Of a DNA stretch of 64,000 nucleotides, positions 46,620 through 57,390 are shown one piece after another. The stretch covers positions 2,050,806 to 2,114,805 of the forward strand of contig OY811988.1 in assembly GCA_963681505.1 (NCBI GenBank), given 5' to 3'. The position numbers were made by a program, and so were the translations under genes. Each line of letters starts with the position of its first letter. Positions within the stretch are counted from its first letter, which is position 1. The notes beneath the pieces are model-generated. The model had not been told where the DNA came from. It saw nothing but the letters and a program-made list of their open reading frames with translations, and searched no databases. This DNA is from Eunapius fragilis (lineage: Eukaryota; Porifera; Demospongiae; Spongillida; Spongillidae).

Positions 46620-46937
46620 AATATGCATGCTATTAGACGACAACCCAGATACGGGTGCGGCTTCATAGTTATTAGAAAGCCCCATTCCATTCCGGACTTG
46701 CTTCGATTCCATACAAAATTTTCAAATTTTGGATTAAAAATTTTAATGTAATCAAACCAATAATTGAATCAATTTTACGCAAATCGTTCAAATTCTCGAC
46801 TTCCCAAGCTGCCATCGAAATTAAGGCGGATATCGGGTAAAAAGCGATTATGTCAATAAACGAAATATCAAAAAAAGTTGCAACAAAATGTATATACAAG
46901 AGTGCCAGTAATGGAGAAATCGAAATGGCGGAAAGGC
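46620..46937 (-). repeat. Dispersed repeat, inverted partner of 39721-40019
   Basis: See 39721. This copy keeps an open minus frame with hydrophobic text (HFVATFFDISFIDIIAFYPI), hinting at an ancestral coding origin. Confidence 0.8.
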
Positions 46938-47275
46938 AACAGTTATGTCATGAATGTCCAAGCCGCTCAATACCCTTTACTGCTCATTTCTGGATACAGA
47001 CCATAATGTTTTAATTGTCATGAATAATGAATACCAAATGTGTCGAAAGGACCAGCCAACCTGTCAAATATTAACCAATAGGTACGTTTCGGATCATGCG
47101 GAAATTAATGACATCCAAAGGTTTATACCGTTTCAGACCACACCCTGCCGAATATATAAGGCTTGTCCAAACTTCTGCGTATCTAACTAATAATACACCG
47201 CTGAGCTATTGACCGTTCGCTCCAGACTTGGCCTTTATCACGTACGGTAAAACATGTATCAACTAGAAAACGTAC

Positions 47276-47467
47276 CTGCGGTGGCGCAGTCTCAATGCTT
47301 TGCGGAAGGAAGTATACCACAGTTGGTATCGAAAGCAATCCCCAAATGACAGCGATTGCGACGGATGTCACTAAGATCACGATCCAAATTTTCCACCGAC
47401 TTCTTGTTGGTCCATTTACTTCGAGTGTCAACTGATTGGCCCTGGCGTTCTCGGTATGAAGCTGCAT
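47276..47467 (-). CDS. Orphan first exon of a membrane protein
   Basis: ATG at 47467, 64 codons, ending in frame at CAG|GTACGT. A 26-residue polar N-terminus (MQLHTENARANQLTLEVNGP) is followed by a hydrophobic segment WIVILVTSVAIAVIWGLLSI and VVYFL. This suggests a type II or multi-pass membrane protein. No downstream exon could be matched between 47270 and 45840; the region beyond is filled with repeats. Family unknown. Confidence 0.4.
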
Positions 47468-47514
47468 TATTAAAATTTAGAACGGAAAAGGATCACGTGC
47501 AGTAATGAGAACTA

Positions 47515-47717
47515 TGGTAGAGGATTTGACCCGGGTCGTGAATATTATTTTTTTAACGCGACACGCGTATAACACGCGTACCAAGAAACGGATAGTGTAG
47601 CTCTTTGTTGCTATCGAACCAGAAGGCAAAGACGGTCATCATAATGTTTTGTTCCAGTGCTATAACTGCTTGTTTTAAGAGAACAAGAAACGTTTTTCCT
47701 CGTCCCCAGGCCAATTC

Positions 47718-47762
<45 letters not shown>

Positions 47763-47885
47763 TCGTCGTCGTCGTCCTCGTCGTCGTCGTCGTCCTCCTC
47801 CTCCTCCTCCTCCTCCTCCTCCTCCTCCTCCTCCTCCTCCTCCTCCTCCTTCTTCCTCCTCCTCCTCCTCCTCCTCCTCTTTTAC
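47515..47885 (+). mobile_element. Hairpin/(CGT)n family H, copy 2, with expanded microsatellite
   Basis: GGATTTGACCCGGGTCGTGA, AACGCGACACGCGTATAACA, CTATCGAACCAGAAGGCAAA and CCCCAGGCCAATTCTTCT match copy 1 in order. The hairpin at the front is not preserved. The (CGT)n tract is expanded and followed by (TCC)n, 47719-47879. Confidence 0.85.
47719..47880. repeat. (CGT)n/(TCC)n compound microsatellite
   Basis: CGT repeats with CAT and CCT interruptions, then TCC repeats. Confidence 0.97.
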
Positions 47886-48354
47886 TAACTATACCATTAC
47901 AAGATACCTTCATAGCACACATTTTTGTATGCCAGTCCTCAATAACAGGTATACAACCCTTCTAAAGGACCGTTAATGTGCTCTACGAGTAGGCAACCAT
48001 GAAACCTACATGCCTGTACAGGCCATCACATACAGTAACAATTAAAGTAACGCTATTGTGGTGGTTCACTCTCAAGCCTCATAGTACAGGCCGAAAACAT
48101 GTAGTTAACATGTAGTTAGTAATAATTCCATGAAGTGTATTTGTATTGCGCGGGCACGTTATAGAGGTTGCGTAGCAACCGTATGCTAGAACAGGTGGTA
48201 AATTTAAAATAATCAGCCATGATTTTTCACGAGTGGAAGCTAGTAGTATTTAATTATTGATAAAACGTCTTCTGAATAAGAGCACTATGGAATATCGAAG
48301 TTGTGACTTATAGCCCCGGTCTCCCCTACTTATATCCGCACTTTTACATTAATT
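47886..48354. other. No gene seen
   Basis: A small hairpin GGTTGC-GTA-GCAACC at 48166-48180 follows GCACGTTATAGA. No coding signal. Confidence 0.4.
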
Positions 48355-48657
48355 ATGCAAGGTTTCCAATTTCCATTCATTTTATCTGATTTGATATTTT
48401 CCTTAGGTGTTCACGCATTATATGAGAGTAGTCAGTGTAATTATTTATCATCAATTCTTCAGAGCTTAGGGCCTTCAAATCGCACTTCCGTTGAATGGTT
48501 AGTCAGTGAGATACACCCCATGCACATGCAAGATGCCAACACGATCGTCACGGGCCTCTTATCGTCAGTGCCCAGACCTGGCTGTTTTTTGATGTTGGGT
48601 CTCCTGCCATGGCAGCTCCACGGGGATGGACTGTCTCTGCAGTACGGAGTTTATTAA
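48355..48657 (+). CDS. Unrecognised ORF or exon
   Basis: The ORF contains a TTTTCCTTAG acceptor-like site at 48396-48405, after which the frame reads GVHALYESSQCNYLSSILQS, SNRTSVEWLVSEIHPMHMQD and ANTIVTGLLSSVPRPGCF. Composition is protein-like but I recognise no domain, and the downstream frame stops at TAA 48655. Could be a terminal exon or chance. Confidence 0.2.
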   Translation: MQGFQFPFILSDLIFSLGVHALYESSQCNYLSSILQSLGPSNRTSVEWLVSEIHPMHMQDANTIVTGLLSSVPRPGCFLMLGLLPWQLHGDGLSLQYGVY

Positions 48658-49049
48658 TTACCACCTTTCAGAGGTATATCTCCATTGGCGCTAAATGTAT
48701 CTGTCATTGGTCCTACACATATAATGGGTGTACGCAGGGGAGGAGGGGGGTCATTGTTTTCGAACAACCCCCTCTCTCCCGAAAGCGAGATCACCTTCAT
48801 CATTGAGTTTAATCAATTTTATGATCAACAACGTATATTGTATGATGCATGTATGTTCCGCTATTAACCATATTCATCTCTCCTTTTCCTGAAGGCTGTG
48901 TATCCTACATATTGGTCCTCACTCATAGTGTTTTAAACTCTCCTTCAATCCTTGACCCTGTCAAGTCATCTTAGTTACAGGAAGTAGAATTTATACCAGA
49001 AACACCCTGTGCATGTGTGCGTGTACGTGTTGTGCATGGTCATGTTGTG

Positions 49050-49095
<46 letters not shown>

Positions 49096-49098
49096 GTG

Positions 49099-49139
<41 letters not shown>

Positions 49140-49598
49140 AGCAATTTTCAAGCATATTGAATTGGCATACAACAGCTAAGTAGTACATGTACAGTATGAT
49201 GCTATGATGGGGGCAAACGAAACAAGATATATCACAATATGGCTGCTACCTACAGTTGCAAATTCCCTCTCTTTGATACATGTATCATAGTGCAGAACTC
49301 CAATTCACTATTAAGAAATTTATCAGAAAGGCATAGTGTGTGTATGTGTGTGTGCACGTGTGCATATGTGTGTGTGTGTTTATGCACGTGTGTGAACATC
49401 AGTGGTATTCTGCAGCATACGAGCTGACTACTGGTACACTAGCTACACCAGGCACTCTGCTCATTATTGACAATACATATGTGGGCGTAAGCCATAGGTT
49501 TGGAGGAGGGAGAAAAATGGTCGGGTTTGCTCCTCCTGTCTACTCCTTCATAGAACACTTATATGCATATCATACACTGACAGCAAACCTGATTTGAA
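48658..49598. other. No gene seen; simple repeats
   Basis: GGGGAGGAGGGGGG at 48736. A (GT)n microsatellite, interrupted, at 49044-49137. A second GT-rich stretch at 49338-49395. Confidence 0.6.
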
Positions 49599-49780
49599 AT
49601 GACTGATCCTGTGAGTGTGGATATAATGGGTCCACTACCCGAAACAGATGAGGGAAGCAAGTATGTACCGGTAGCAGTCGACTGTTTTACCAGGTGGGTT
49701 GAAGTATACGGCACCCCGAACCAAGAAGCGACAACGGTGGCTAGGAAGTTGGTAGACGAAATTTTCGGTAGTAGTAGGCT
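49599..49780 (+). pseudogene. Ty3-type integrase core fragment
   Basis: VSVDIMGPLPETDEGSKYVP, VAVDCFTRWVEVYGTPNQEA and TTVARKLVDEIF are the first catalytic Asp region of a gypsy-type integrase. Similarity stops near 49780; the second Asp and the Glu are absent. A stray fragment. Confidence 0.85.
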
Positions 49781-49949
49781 ACACAGAGAAGGTTTGAACA
49801 AAAATATAATGTTGTGTGGATGACATTGTACAACACCTGTCGTATTGAAATGCACATACATAATGTACGCTAATAAACACTGAACAGTACCAAATCCTGG
49901 TTCGAACACAGTTAGTGCTTATACACACATAAACTCGCAATTACCATCA

Positions 49950-50095
49950 CATTGCATTTGTGGCTCCATCTATACTGTGGAACATGTCATGAATTGCCCA
50001 TCCGAAGGCTTTCCTTCAATTCGACACGAGATGCGAGATCTGACCTCAGTGAGGTATCTCATGCCGAACCTACATGTACTTTGTGCAGCCATTGC
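49950..50095 (+). pseudogene. RLE-type non-LTR retroelement fragment (Cys/His knuckle and RHE motif)
   Basis: CICGSIYTVEHVMNCPSEGF then PSIRHEMRDLTSV matches the C-x-C...H...C knuckle and RHN-like motif that precede the nuclease of R2-type elements. It is a different lineage from the 28343 fragment. The nuclease itself is not recognisable after 50095. Confidence 0.6.
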
Positions 50096-50398
50096 AGGGT
50101 GAGCACCTTAAATATAAGTCTGTCAATGTAGAGGTAGGAGCGAGAAAAATAAACTATCTGACCTCTTTCCATTGAAAAGTTTACATACAACCCACAACCA
50201 ATAACAATTCTTCCACATGTCACCACTCCTAATTAAAGAGGCAGTACTTATGAAACCACAAAGACCTGTGAGTTTCAGACAGCAGCTAATACAACTATCA
50301 GCCCTCCTTCAACTGTCCACATTTGATACACAAACATATAAACTTGTGTCAGCACCATACACAACGTCACTGAACAACTTTACAGTCTCTATACAGTA
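50096..50398. other. No gene seen
   Basis: Possibly more retroelement debris; no motif recognised. Confidence 0.3.
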
Positions 50399-50579
50399 CA
50401 GACGGACCTCGTTAAGAGCGCCACGTTTGTTCCCTGCGCTCTTACCATACTTAGGGCATAGATTGCACATTGTAGACATAGATAACGTGTAGTACCCGCA
50501 TTAACCGTGAATATAATTTTCAATACATCTGACGAGGGAATGCGCTTATAACGAGTGCGCTCTTAAAAAGGTCAGACTG
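50399..50579. mobile_element. Pogo/Tigger-like MITE
   Basis: CAGACGGACCTCGTTAAGAG at the left end and, read inward from the right, CAGTCTGACCTTTTTAAGAG. TA flanks at 50397-50398 and 50580-50581. 181 bases, no ORF. The ACCT...TTAAGAGCGC terminus is typical of pogo-related elements. Confidence 0.8.
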
Positions 50580-51307
50580 TAGTGAGCATTTTATGAAGCT
50601 TTCCATTTGAGTTGTAATTCACCTGGTGCACGTTGGAAGGTTACCAGGTGGTGATGTGTCATCTGCTATATGATTGTGGTAATAGTGTACAAAGTTGGTA
50701 ACTGTCGCTTAGATGGTGGTTTGGGTCTCACCCTCTCTCCCCCCTCTTCCACCATAACATCCACTAAGCCATGAGTAGTACATGCCTTGGTACACCATCA
50801 ACTGTTGTATTCTCTGGTCTCTCTTATTTAGGATGAAATCAAATGCATTTCAAGACCATGGCAATCCTTTCCCGACTTTTTTTTTTGACTAGATGAAATT
50901 GAAATCATTAATGACTTGCAATTGATGCAATATGTTGATCCATGATTATTACTTCACATTACATGATTAGGCGCATTACCATTGTCTCTCTTACCCTTAC
51001 TTCCTCCCCAGCAATTTTTCCCTTCTCTTCCTACCCTGTTCAGTTCTCTCCCTCTCCCCCACTTTCCTCCTGGTCCTCACAATTATCTCTGCCTCACATC
51101 TACCCTTGTCTCTCCACCCCCACACTTGTCAACTGATGGATCAATGGGCCGTTCCAGTTAATAAGTGTACAACTCAACTCTACTGAGGACATCATATGAA
51201 GTCAACCTCCTCCCCCTCCCCTTATCACATCATACACCCCAGGAGAGCAGTATCGAGCTGCTCTCAACCATTACCCCCAGACTAGATTTATAGCTCCCCT
51301 CAGGACA

Positions 51308-51339
<32 letters not shown>

Positions 51340-51450
51340 TTTGTCATCTGTAGGAGACCATTTCAATAACCCAATAGGCTCAGTGGATCAAGGGTTTTCG
51401 AATTCGCACATCTCATAGGTGATGGGCAGAGCCCAAGCTTTGCTACAATA
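50580..51450. other. No gene seen; C-run
   Basis: Pyrimidine-rich stretch 50990-51120. A C-run at 51310-51338. Confidence 0.6.
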
Positions 51451-51728
51451 TAATAAAAACATTCTCTACACGAGAAGGTTGGTGGTATATAGGAATCAAA
51501 GGTGATGGTGGTGTAAAAGCAAGGGAACAAGACTTCTGATTGAAAAGGAAAAATGAAATAGACCTATATTAGCAGCATGTTGTCATATTTTAATGTGCGT
51601 GCTAATATAGGTCTATTTCATTTTTCCTTTTCAATCAGAAGCCTTGTTCCTTTGCTTTTTACACTACCATCACCTTTGATTCCTATATACCACCAACCTT
51701 CTCGTGTAGAGAATGTTTTTATTACTTG
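51451..51728. mobile_element. Palindromic MITE family P, copy C
   Basis: Left arm TAATAAAAACATTCTCTACA...CTATATTAGCA; right arm complementary, ending GAGAATGTTTTTATTACTTG. The element-specific inner arm TTCTGATTGAAAAGGAAAAA pairs with TTTTTCCTTTTCAATCAGAA. A handful of mismatches over about 120 bases. Loop about 51575-51602. Confidence 0.9.
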
Positions 51729-52120
51729 TTTCCTAAATTTTTCTGGTGGATTTGGTATTGTATTTAGTTCTTGAAACGCATAGAATCAGGTAGCATAAAC
51801 GTCAGCTTGCGCGATCATGACAGGTTTATTTTAGAATCTGCAATTCTGTTGAGGTGTGTACCAAATATTACACTAGTCCCCAGACTATCTCCATTGAGGA
51901 GCAAAGGATTGATAAAGGTTAAAAGCGAAGCGATATAATACATAGGATAAATGTACTCTAAGTAAACTGATCTCACGCTATAATCAGATAAACCATGCAC
52001 CACAATACATGACCAAACTGACGTAAGCAACTTTGGCGTTAGTACATTTGCGTCAGACGTTTTTTTAATGACTTCATGATACTGCAGGATTCCTATATGA
52101 AACCTACTCGCGTAGGTTTC
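51729..52120 (-). mobile_element. Hairpin family H, copy 8 (hairpin at 52099-52120)
   Basis: Read on the minus strand: hairpin GAAACCTAC-GCGA-GTAGGTTTC, then ATATAGGAATCC and GTCATTAAAAAAACG, in the family order. Similarity fades after about 52000, so the body end is uncertain. Confidence 0.55.
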
Positions 52121-52274
52121 GATTCCCTTAATTGGCAAGCAGGCATAGTACTAAAGAGGACATCATATCCGCCATGCAATGGGTAAATGAACGATAGGCT
52201 AACATAACACACACACCCAACCCCACCCTCCAACCCTCTCCACTTTAATTGAAATCCGTAACATTCTTTTAAGT

Positions 52275-55200
52275 TAAACCTCGACCCTAGCATTCCTAAA
52301 GGCATACAGAGCCAGGGCATATGCTATAATAATGAACCGCGACTTGACCTATCGACCCTACCATCCCTAAAGGCTGGACCTAACTAGGCCGAGCTTGAAC
52401 CAGGCATACAGCCAATAACCAGTCATACTGGTGCTTTTATATACGTTTTGAAACTACTCTTAGTCTTAGTATGCCTGGTTTGAATATATTTAACACCGCG
52501 TCCGTGAAATTCGAGCACCTTTTAAGCCCATTTTGTCGAACTAGTAAAAACAAAAAATAGTCTCATTAGGTCCCTTACTAAAAAATAATATTAGGTGTTT
52601 TGAAACAACTCTCTGCATAGCGTATGGCACAATTTGCAGTATTATATCTATAGCTGATCGCAGCCTGCATTTATTTGAAGCCGCGAGGTTTAGCCCGTAC
52701 CGATAAAAGGTACACTTTTTTTGTACTGCTTTTAACACTCCAAAACAAATGCAGTTTGTTGAATTAGAACTATGAAAGCCTATAGGTTATAAAAACGTAT
52801 GTTTCCTATGCACGCGCCAATGTTTGCACTCGTGTCTTTTACCAAACGATTGCTCAACAGCTTTTTTTCTCGTACCCAGTCCTATTTACGTCAATTCATT
52901 GCGCACATGCTCATATTATAACAAACGAATTGGCATGTGTTGTACTATCAGTGTCTGATTTTATCCATGTGTTCCTTGGTACGAATTATGAGCTCAGGTT
53001 TGTTACCAGTTTTTTTCAGACTGTGATGGCAAAGATAGGCTTGAAGCTCAAGCTTTGTCCACATAGTGAGGTCCTTTTGCAAATCACAATCCTGGTAAGA
53101 TACCTTAGCCTTCTTGGTTCCATAGTCTGCTACATCATCCGCACGAGGCCTTCCACGCTTCTTACATGTACCAGCACATTCTGCCTGTGGTTTGCTACCA
53201 ATTCTTTGGTACACTGCCCGTATCTTCCCAGGAAGTGGAAGCTCACTTAGTCGAATTGCCTTCTGTAGCTGCATTTCATCCAACCTGGCATAAACACCAT
53301 CAGCTGATATCTTAACATTACCATGTTCTTTATTGTCTCCTGCTTTCCAGCATTCTTGGATGACATTGGTAACCTTGAAGGAGAGCTCTGGGTGCATGTT
53401 TTTTTTTGTATGAGCCCAACCTGCATAAAAGTTTGGCTCAAATGTTGCGTATGTTGCTTCACCATCACCCAAGAACATACTTGCACTTTGATCAATTGCA
53501 CCAGCAATGGAGAAGTCCATCCTAGCTAGAAGTTGATCAGCATGTTTCATTGCAATGTTAATAGCATCTTGAGATTCTGCATTCTCATTGCACACATGCT
53601 GTTCAAGGAGATGTGGTGATCTGAAATGGTACAAACACTTGGCACATTGTGGATAAATGGCTCGAATTTCATCTAAGGCTTTCTCATTGTTACTTTGCAT
53701 TTCTTTGCGTAGCTTCTCTCGTTTACTGACATCAGAGATACTCCTTTTGTACCTCTTTTTGTACTTCTGTGCCTGTGCGCGGTTACTGTTGTCATCACTG
53801 TTGAGAAGCACAGTGACACCTGTAAAGTTGATGTTCACAGAGCCCATCCCCTCTGTCATGGAAACTGCTTGGCATGATGGGATCGATACAGACTTGGATG
53901 GTACCATCTGCCCCAGACTGTTGTAAAATCGAATTATTTTCTGATCATCCATGGTTGTCACATACTGTGCTGCATAGAAATCCGAAATACCCATAATGGT
54001 GGGAATAACAGCAAACCGATACGGGGCCTTGAAATCTAACTTAACCAACAACACTGTTGAATTGCGTACAGGATTCTCCATCAATGCCACAGCAAGCTGC
54101 TTAGGTGTTGACACCTTTCTTCCTCCCTCTCCCTGGACAAGGTAGTTATCCATATGAGTTTGCTGGTGCGAGAAGTGCGTGTCGCACACATCTTTTCCAC
54201 TTTGGGCTTCGTTGTGAAAATAGGCCACAAGCTTTAGCCCTGAAGCACTACACACATGTGGCAGGAACAGCTTGGTCTGCCGGCCAGCTAAGTTCTTCGC
54301 ATTGTCACTTTGAACAATGATCTTCTCAACATGGGGGAACCGTAGCTTCAAGGCACGAAAAGCTGCCTCCAAACAAGATAGTACAACATTGGCATCCGCT
54401 TTCTGCTCTCCTTCTACGATACAGTCTATGAAATGCAGATTCACTTTATCTTGAGTGCTATCAGTTTTCTCTTCATCTGTTTCATCGACTTGCTCAGAAG
54501 TGATACATCCCTGCTCTTTATCACTGGCATCATCTTCAATCTCATCTTGCAGCATATTTTCACCTCCATTCTGTGTGTTTTCTTCTATCTCATTTTCACC
54601 TTGAACATTACGCATGACAAACCCCACCTTACATATAGCCCTCACATCTTGCTCACTGTCACAATTTTCACCCTGATTGTCAAGCTGATCTTGCTCACTA
54701 TTACCCTCAACACACTCTTCACCACTCTTGACATCATCTTCATCACTTTCATCTTGCTCATCATCCACATTGACCTCATTCACCAGCTGCATAGTATGCT
54801 GCTGTGATTGAGATTCATTGGCTGTAAAGTCTATCACCACATGCAGTTTCTCATCTCGGGACCCATCACCCTCATCATGCACTCCATCTGTATCTGACTT
54901 TACATGAACACCAGCACCCCACCACAACATACCCTTCTTTCCATAATAACTGTCACCACCTTCACGAAAACCCTTGGCAAGAAACTTTTGCTTGAAGTCA
55001 AAGACTAAATATGCAGTTTTGGAGTCCATTTCTGCCATGGCTTGCTTCATCCTGTGCTCCTGATGGGCAGCCTGCATAACATGAGCCATGTAGCGATAAG
55101 ACCGGCGCTCGCACTGATGAATGGTCACAAGTGCATCCGAAATTTCAGCCAACCTACTGGTGTCTTCATCTAGCTTGGACAGGGCCACATGCCTCAGCTT

Positions 55201-57390
55201 ATCATAAAATAGATAAGGGCCTCGGCAGGCACAGCATTCCAGGCGACCACCGGGTTTAGGCTCCTTGCTTGGCTTTTTGTCAGGCACAAGATCAAGCGAA
55301 AATCCTGGCGAGTGTGTGGTAGCACTTATGCTTTCATTGCGTTCCAACACTACACCAACAGCTTTAGCACAGGAACTGAGCTGGCTTCGAACCTGGTTCA
55401 CAACTTGTTGCTGTATTGAAGATACTACAAACCTGTCTGGATATTGAACTAACTCATTCAATTTCTGGTAAGCTCTAAACTGTTGAACATCATGTTCCTG
55501 AGAATGATGCATTGGAAGGCACACCAATTCCGCATCAAATGCATTGACACCCTCTCTCACATGGACCCCATAGCAGTAGTTGAGAAATGTATATGCATCA
55601 GACCGGAGACTGTACAAAGTGTCACGTAATGAATGGTCTACATCTGCGAGAGGTGCAAGCACATCGATTACTTTGTCAACAATGACAAAGTTATCTTTAT
55701 GAAAGTTGACCTTAATATAGTCAACCCCAGCCCGAGCTTCATGATGCTTGCCACCACCAGTGATGTGGTTAACAATATCATAGAACAGGGTTCTTCCCAC
55801 TGGTTTTTTGCCAGGCATCTCCTCAGTGTGCTTGTCCAAGTACACTTTGTACATTGTAGAGATGTCATGCCTGAGTACCAAGGACTTCATTGCATGTATA
55901 TTCTTCAGATCCTTCCACCTTAAATCCTTGTTTGGAGCACGCTTTTTGGCTTGCCACGCAAGGCGGCATATGTTGTCATTGCTGTACACATAGTTTACAA
56001 CATAGTGAATGCTATCCTCACTTACACGAGAGTGTGTCTCAGCATAATTCTGAAGATTCAAACCATGTGAAAGATACAGTTTGTCTACCTTAGCTTGAAA
56101 CATAATGTGTTTTACATAGCCAAGATTCAGTGTGAGAAGGGATGCCACGTATTTCCTTGGTGCATCTGCTAGAGGCACAAGTAGTCGTCTTGCATTCAAA
56201 GAGGTGAAACGTTTTTCACATTTCAATGCATCTCTGATATTAGAGGTTATGCTGGTGAGCATTGTAGTAGCAGATGGCGGGAGATCATCAGAAAGAAAAT
56301 CTGTTTCAGTGACCTGCAACTGGTCTAATGGAGCCAGAATGGATTTAAGACTGAAAACCTTCTTCACCTCACAATGGTTCTTCAGATTCCAGTTAGGAAC
56401 CAACATTCGTGCCCAGGCCAGGATGCCACTAACAAACACTTTCTCTATTCTATTCATGGTTGAAATATCAACATCATCATCAGATCGCATATGCTGCCTT
56501 ATCTCAACACTTGGAAGCCGCCGCACAAAGGTTTCATGTCCCCTAGATCCCATGGCTTCCAGTACCTTCAATATCTGTGCCTGAGTTGTGGAATCGATAA
56601 CTGAAATAACTGGGTCATCATCTTCATCGTCCGCGACGGCAGTTTCATCAAGATCGACTCTAGCTGCTGCGTGCTCCGGGCTGATTGGCACAGCAACCTT
56701 CTTCGGCCTACCACGTTTGCGATCGATGCATCTGCAGCACTTGGTACAATGTGTTCCTGCATCACATTTGTCACAAACTGACTTTCTATGTTTTTCGTAA
56801 CACGCAAGCCGCGGCATGCCATACAAGTAATTATATATCGGACGAACAAGTTAATTAACCGATGTGGACTGGTATGAATAAATTATATTTCAGTACGAGC
56901 TAAACGTTCAGTTTGTACACCTAAAGAAGCTGAATTTAGACGTGATACTGCCTAGACTCTCTAGTTAGGCAAAAATAAATGGGCAGGGTGTGCCCAATTC
57001 GAACACAACGGTCTACAAAAAAAGTGTACTATGCAACCACTTACCGTTAAGAAAATGCGAACCGTGTTACTTTAAATACATACATCGCACGATTGGTTGT
57101 AACTATTATAGTGGGGATTTCTTCAAACATATAAGCGAGAGTTGGGCTTTCTTTTGATGTATTTTACACCTCACATACTAATAGTGAGACTAATTTTCTA
57201 TTTCACGAGTTCGACAAAACAGGTGCTCGAATTTCACGGACGCGGTGTTAATAATATATGCCGGTTGGAGCCAGGCCTGGGTAGGTTCAGCCTCTGGGAT
57301 GATATCTCTAGTCGTGGCTCAATTCTATAGCACTAGTAGCCTGTATGCCTTAGTTGGAACTGGTCTAGGGGTTCATTATGATTATCGCCA
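52275..57390. mobile_element. Large TIR DNA transposon with a single-exon 1289-residue protein (superfamily not recognised)
   Basis: Sequence left of the ORF and the complement of the sequence right of it align over more than 200 bases: CTAAAGGCATACAGAG / CTAAGGCATACAGG; GGCTGGACCTAACTAGGCC / GGCTGAACCTACCCAGGCC; then TAACACCGCGTCCGTGAAAT plus TCGAGCACCT identical on both sides (52484 and 57252), and TTTTGTCGAACT. TACACTTTTTTTGTA also occurs in both arms (52710, 57020). The left arm carries an extra short palindrome (AACCAGGCATAC...GTATGCCTGGTT). The exact outer ends and any target duplication are unresolved. The distal half of family H copy 1 (24150-24220) shares the TAACACCG...GTCGAACT block. 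Confidence 0.75.
52948..56817 (-). CDS. Putative RNase-H-fold (DDE-type) transposase with AT-hooks and SAP-like C-terminus, 1289 aa
   Basis: Intronless, uninterrupted frame from ATG 56817 to the stop at 52948. Residues 6-30 form a Cys/His cluster (C6, C15, C18, H23, C24, C27, C28, C30), followed by AT-hook RKRGRPKK (33-40). A CCACRG knuckle lies near 545. Candidate catalytic residues: D607 (LVFDFKQKF), D838 (VQSDNAKN) and E870 (YFHNEAQSGKDVC), with an acidic insert of about 150 residues between the first two. A second zinc knuckle, CAKCLYHF...HVC, lies near 1055-1075. A second AT-hook, KKRGRPRADD, is near 1220. A SAP-like helix pair closes the protein (WTKLELQAYLCHHSLKKTGN, then PELI). The catalytic assignment is inferred from motif shape and context. 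I know of no named superfamily it clearly fits; an intact frame implies recent activity or constraint. Confidence 0.85.
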   Translation of the reverse strand: MPRLACYEKHRKSVCDKCDAGTHCTKCCRCIDRKRGRPKKVAVPISPEHAAARVDLDETAVADDEDDDPVISVIDSTTQAQILKVLEAMGSRGHETFVRRLPSVEIRQHMRSDDDVDISTMNRIEKVFVSGILAWARMLVPNWNLKNHCEVKKVFSLKSILAPLDQLQVTETDFLSDDLPPSATTMLTSITSNIRDALKCEKRFTSLNARRLLVPLADAPRKYVASLLTLNLGYVKHIMFQAKVDKLYLSHGLNLQNYAETHSRVSEDSIHYVVNYVYSNDNICRLAWQAKKRAPNKDLRWKDLKNIHAMKSLVLRHDISTMYKVYLDKHTEEMPGKKPVGRTLFYDIVNHITGGGKHHEARAGVDYIKVNFHKDNFVIVDKVIDVLAPLADVDHSLRDTLYSLRSDAYTFLNYCYGVHVREGVNAFDAELVCLPMHHSQEHDVQQFRAYQKLNELVQYPDRFVVSSIQQQVVNQVRSQLSSCAKAVGVVLERNESISATTHSPGFSLDLVPDKKPSKEPKPGGRLECCACRGPYLFYDKLRHVALSKLDEDTSRLAEISDALVTIHQCERRSYRYMAHVMQAAHQEHRMKQAMAEMDSKTAYLVFDFKQKFLAKGFREGGDSYYGKKGMLWWGAGVHVKSDTDGVHDEGDGSRDEKLHVVIDFTANESQSQQHTMQLVNEVNVDDEQDESDEDDVKSGEECVEGNSEQDQLDNQGENCDSEQDVRAICKVGFVMRNVQGENEIEENTQNGGENMLQDEIEDDASDKEQGCITSEQVDETDEEKTDSTQDKVNLHFIDCIVEGEQKADANVVLSCLEAAFRALKLRFPHVEKIIVQSDNAKNLAGRQTKLFLPHVCSASGLKLVAYFHNEAQSGKDVCDTHFSHQQTHMDNYLVQGEGGRKVSTPKQLAVALMENPVRNSTVLLVKLDFKAPYRFAVIPTIMGISDFYAAQYVTTMDDQKIIRFYNSLGQMVPSKSVSIPSCQAVSMTEGMGSVNINFTGVTVLLNSDDNSNRAQAQKYKKRYKRSISDVSKREKLRKEMQSNNEKALDEIRAIYPQCAKCLYHFRSPHLLEQHVCNENAESQDAINIAMKHADQLLARMDFSIAGAIDQSASMFLGDGEATYATFEPNFYAGWAHTKKNMHPELSFKVTNVIQECWKAGDNKEHGNVKISADGVYARLDEMQLQKAIRLSELPLPGKIRAVYQRIGSKPQAECAGTCKKRGRPRADDVADYGTKKAKVSYQDCDLQKDLTMWTKLELQAYLCHHSLKKTGNKPELIIRTKEHMDKIRH

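Noticed and set aside
47276..47467. Joining the orphan membrane exon to the SWIM/PHD gene
   Set aside because: The intervening 1.4 kb is repeats, the SWIM gene has its own start, and no shared frame or family supports a fusion.
47605..47976. Arg/Pro/Ser homopolymer ORFs on both strands
   Set aside because: Translation of the (CGT)n/(TCC)n microsatellite.
54433..54807. Hydrophobic plus-strand ORF (124 residues) that looks like a membrane protein
   Set aside because: It is the antisense of the acidic, codon-biased insert of the 1289-residue protein; acidic codons read as hydrophobic ones on the other strand.
56132..56584. 150-residue plus-strand ORF
   Set aside because: Antisense shadow of the large minus-strand ORF with no recognisable motif.
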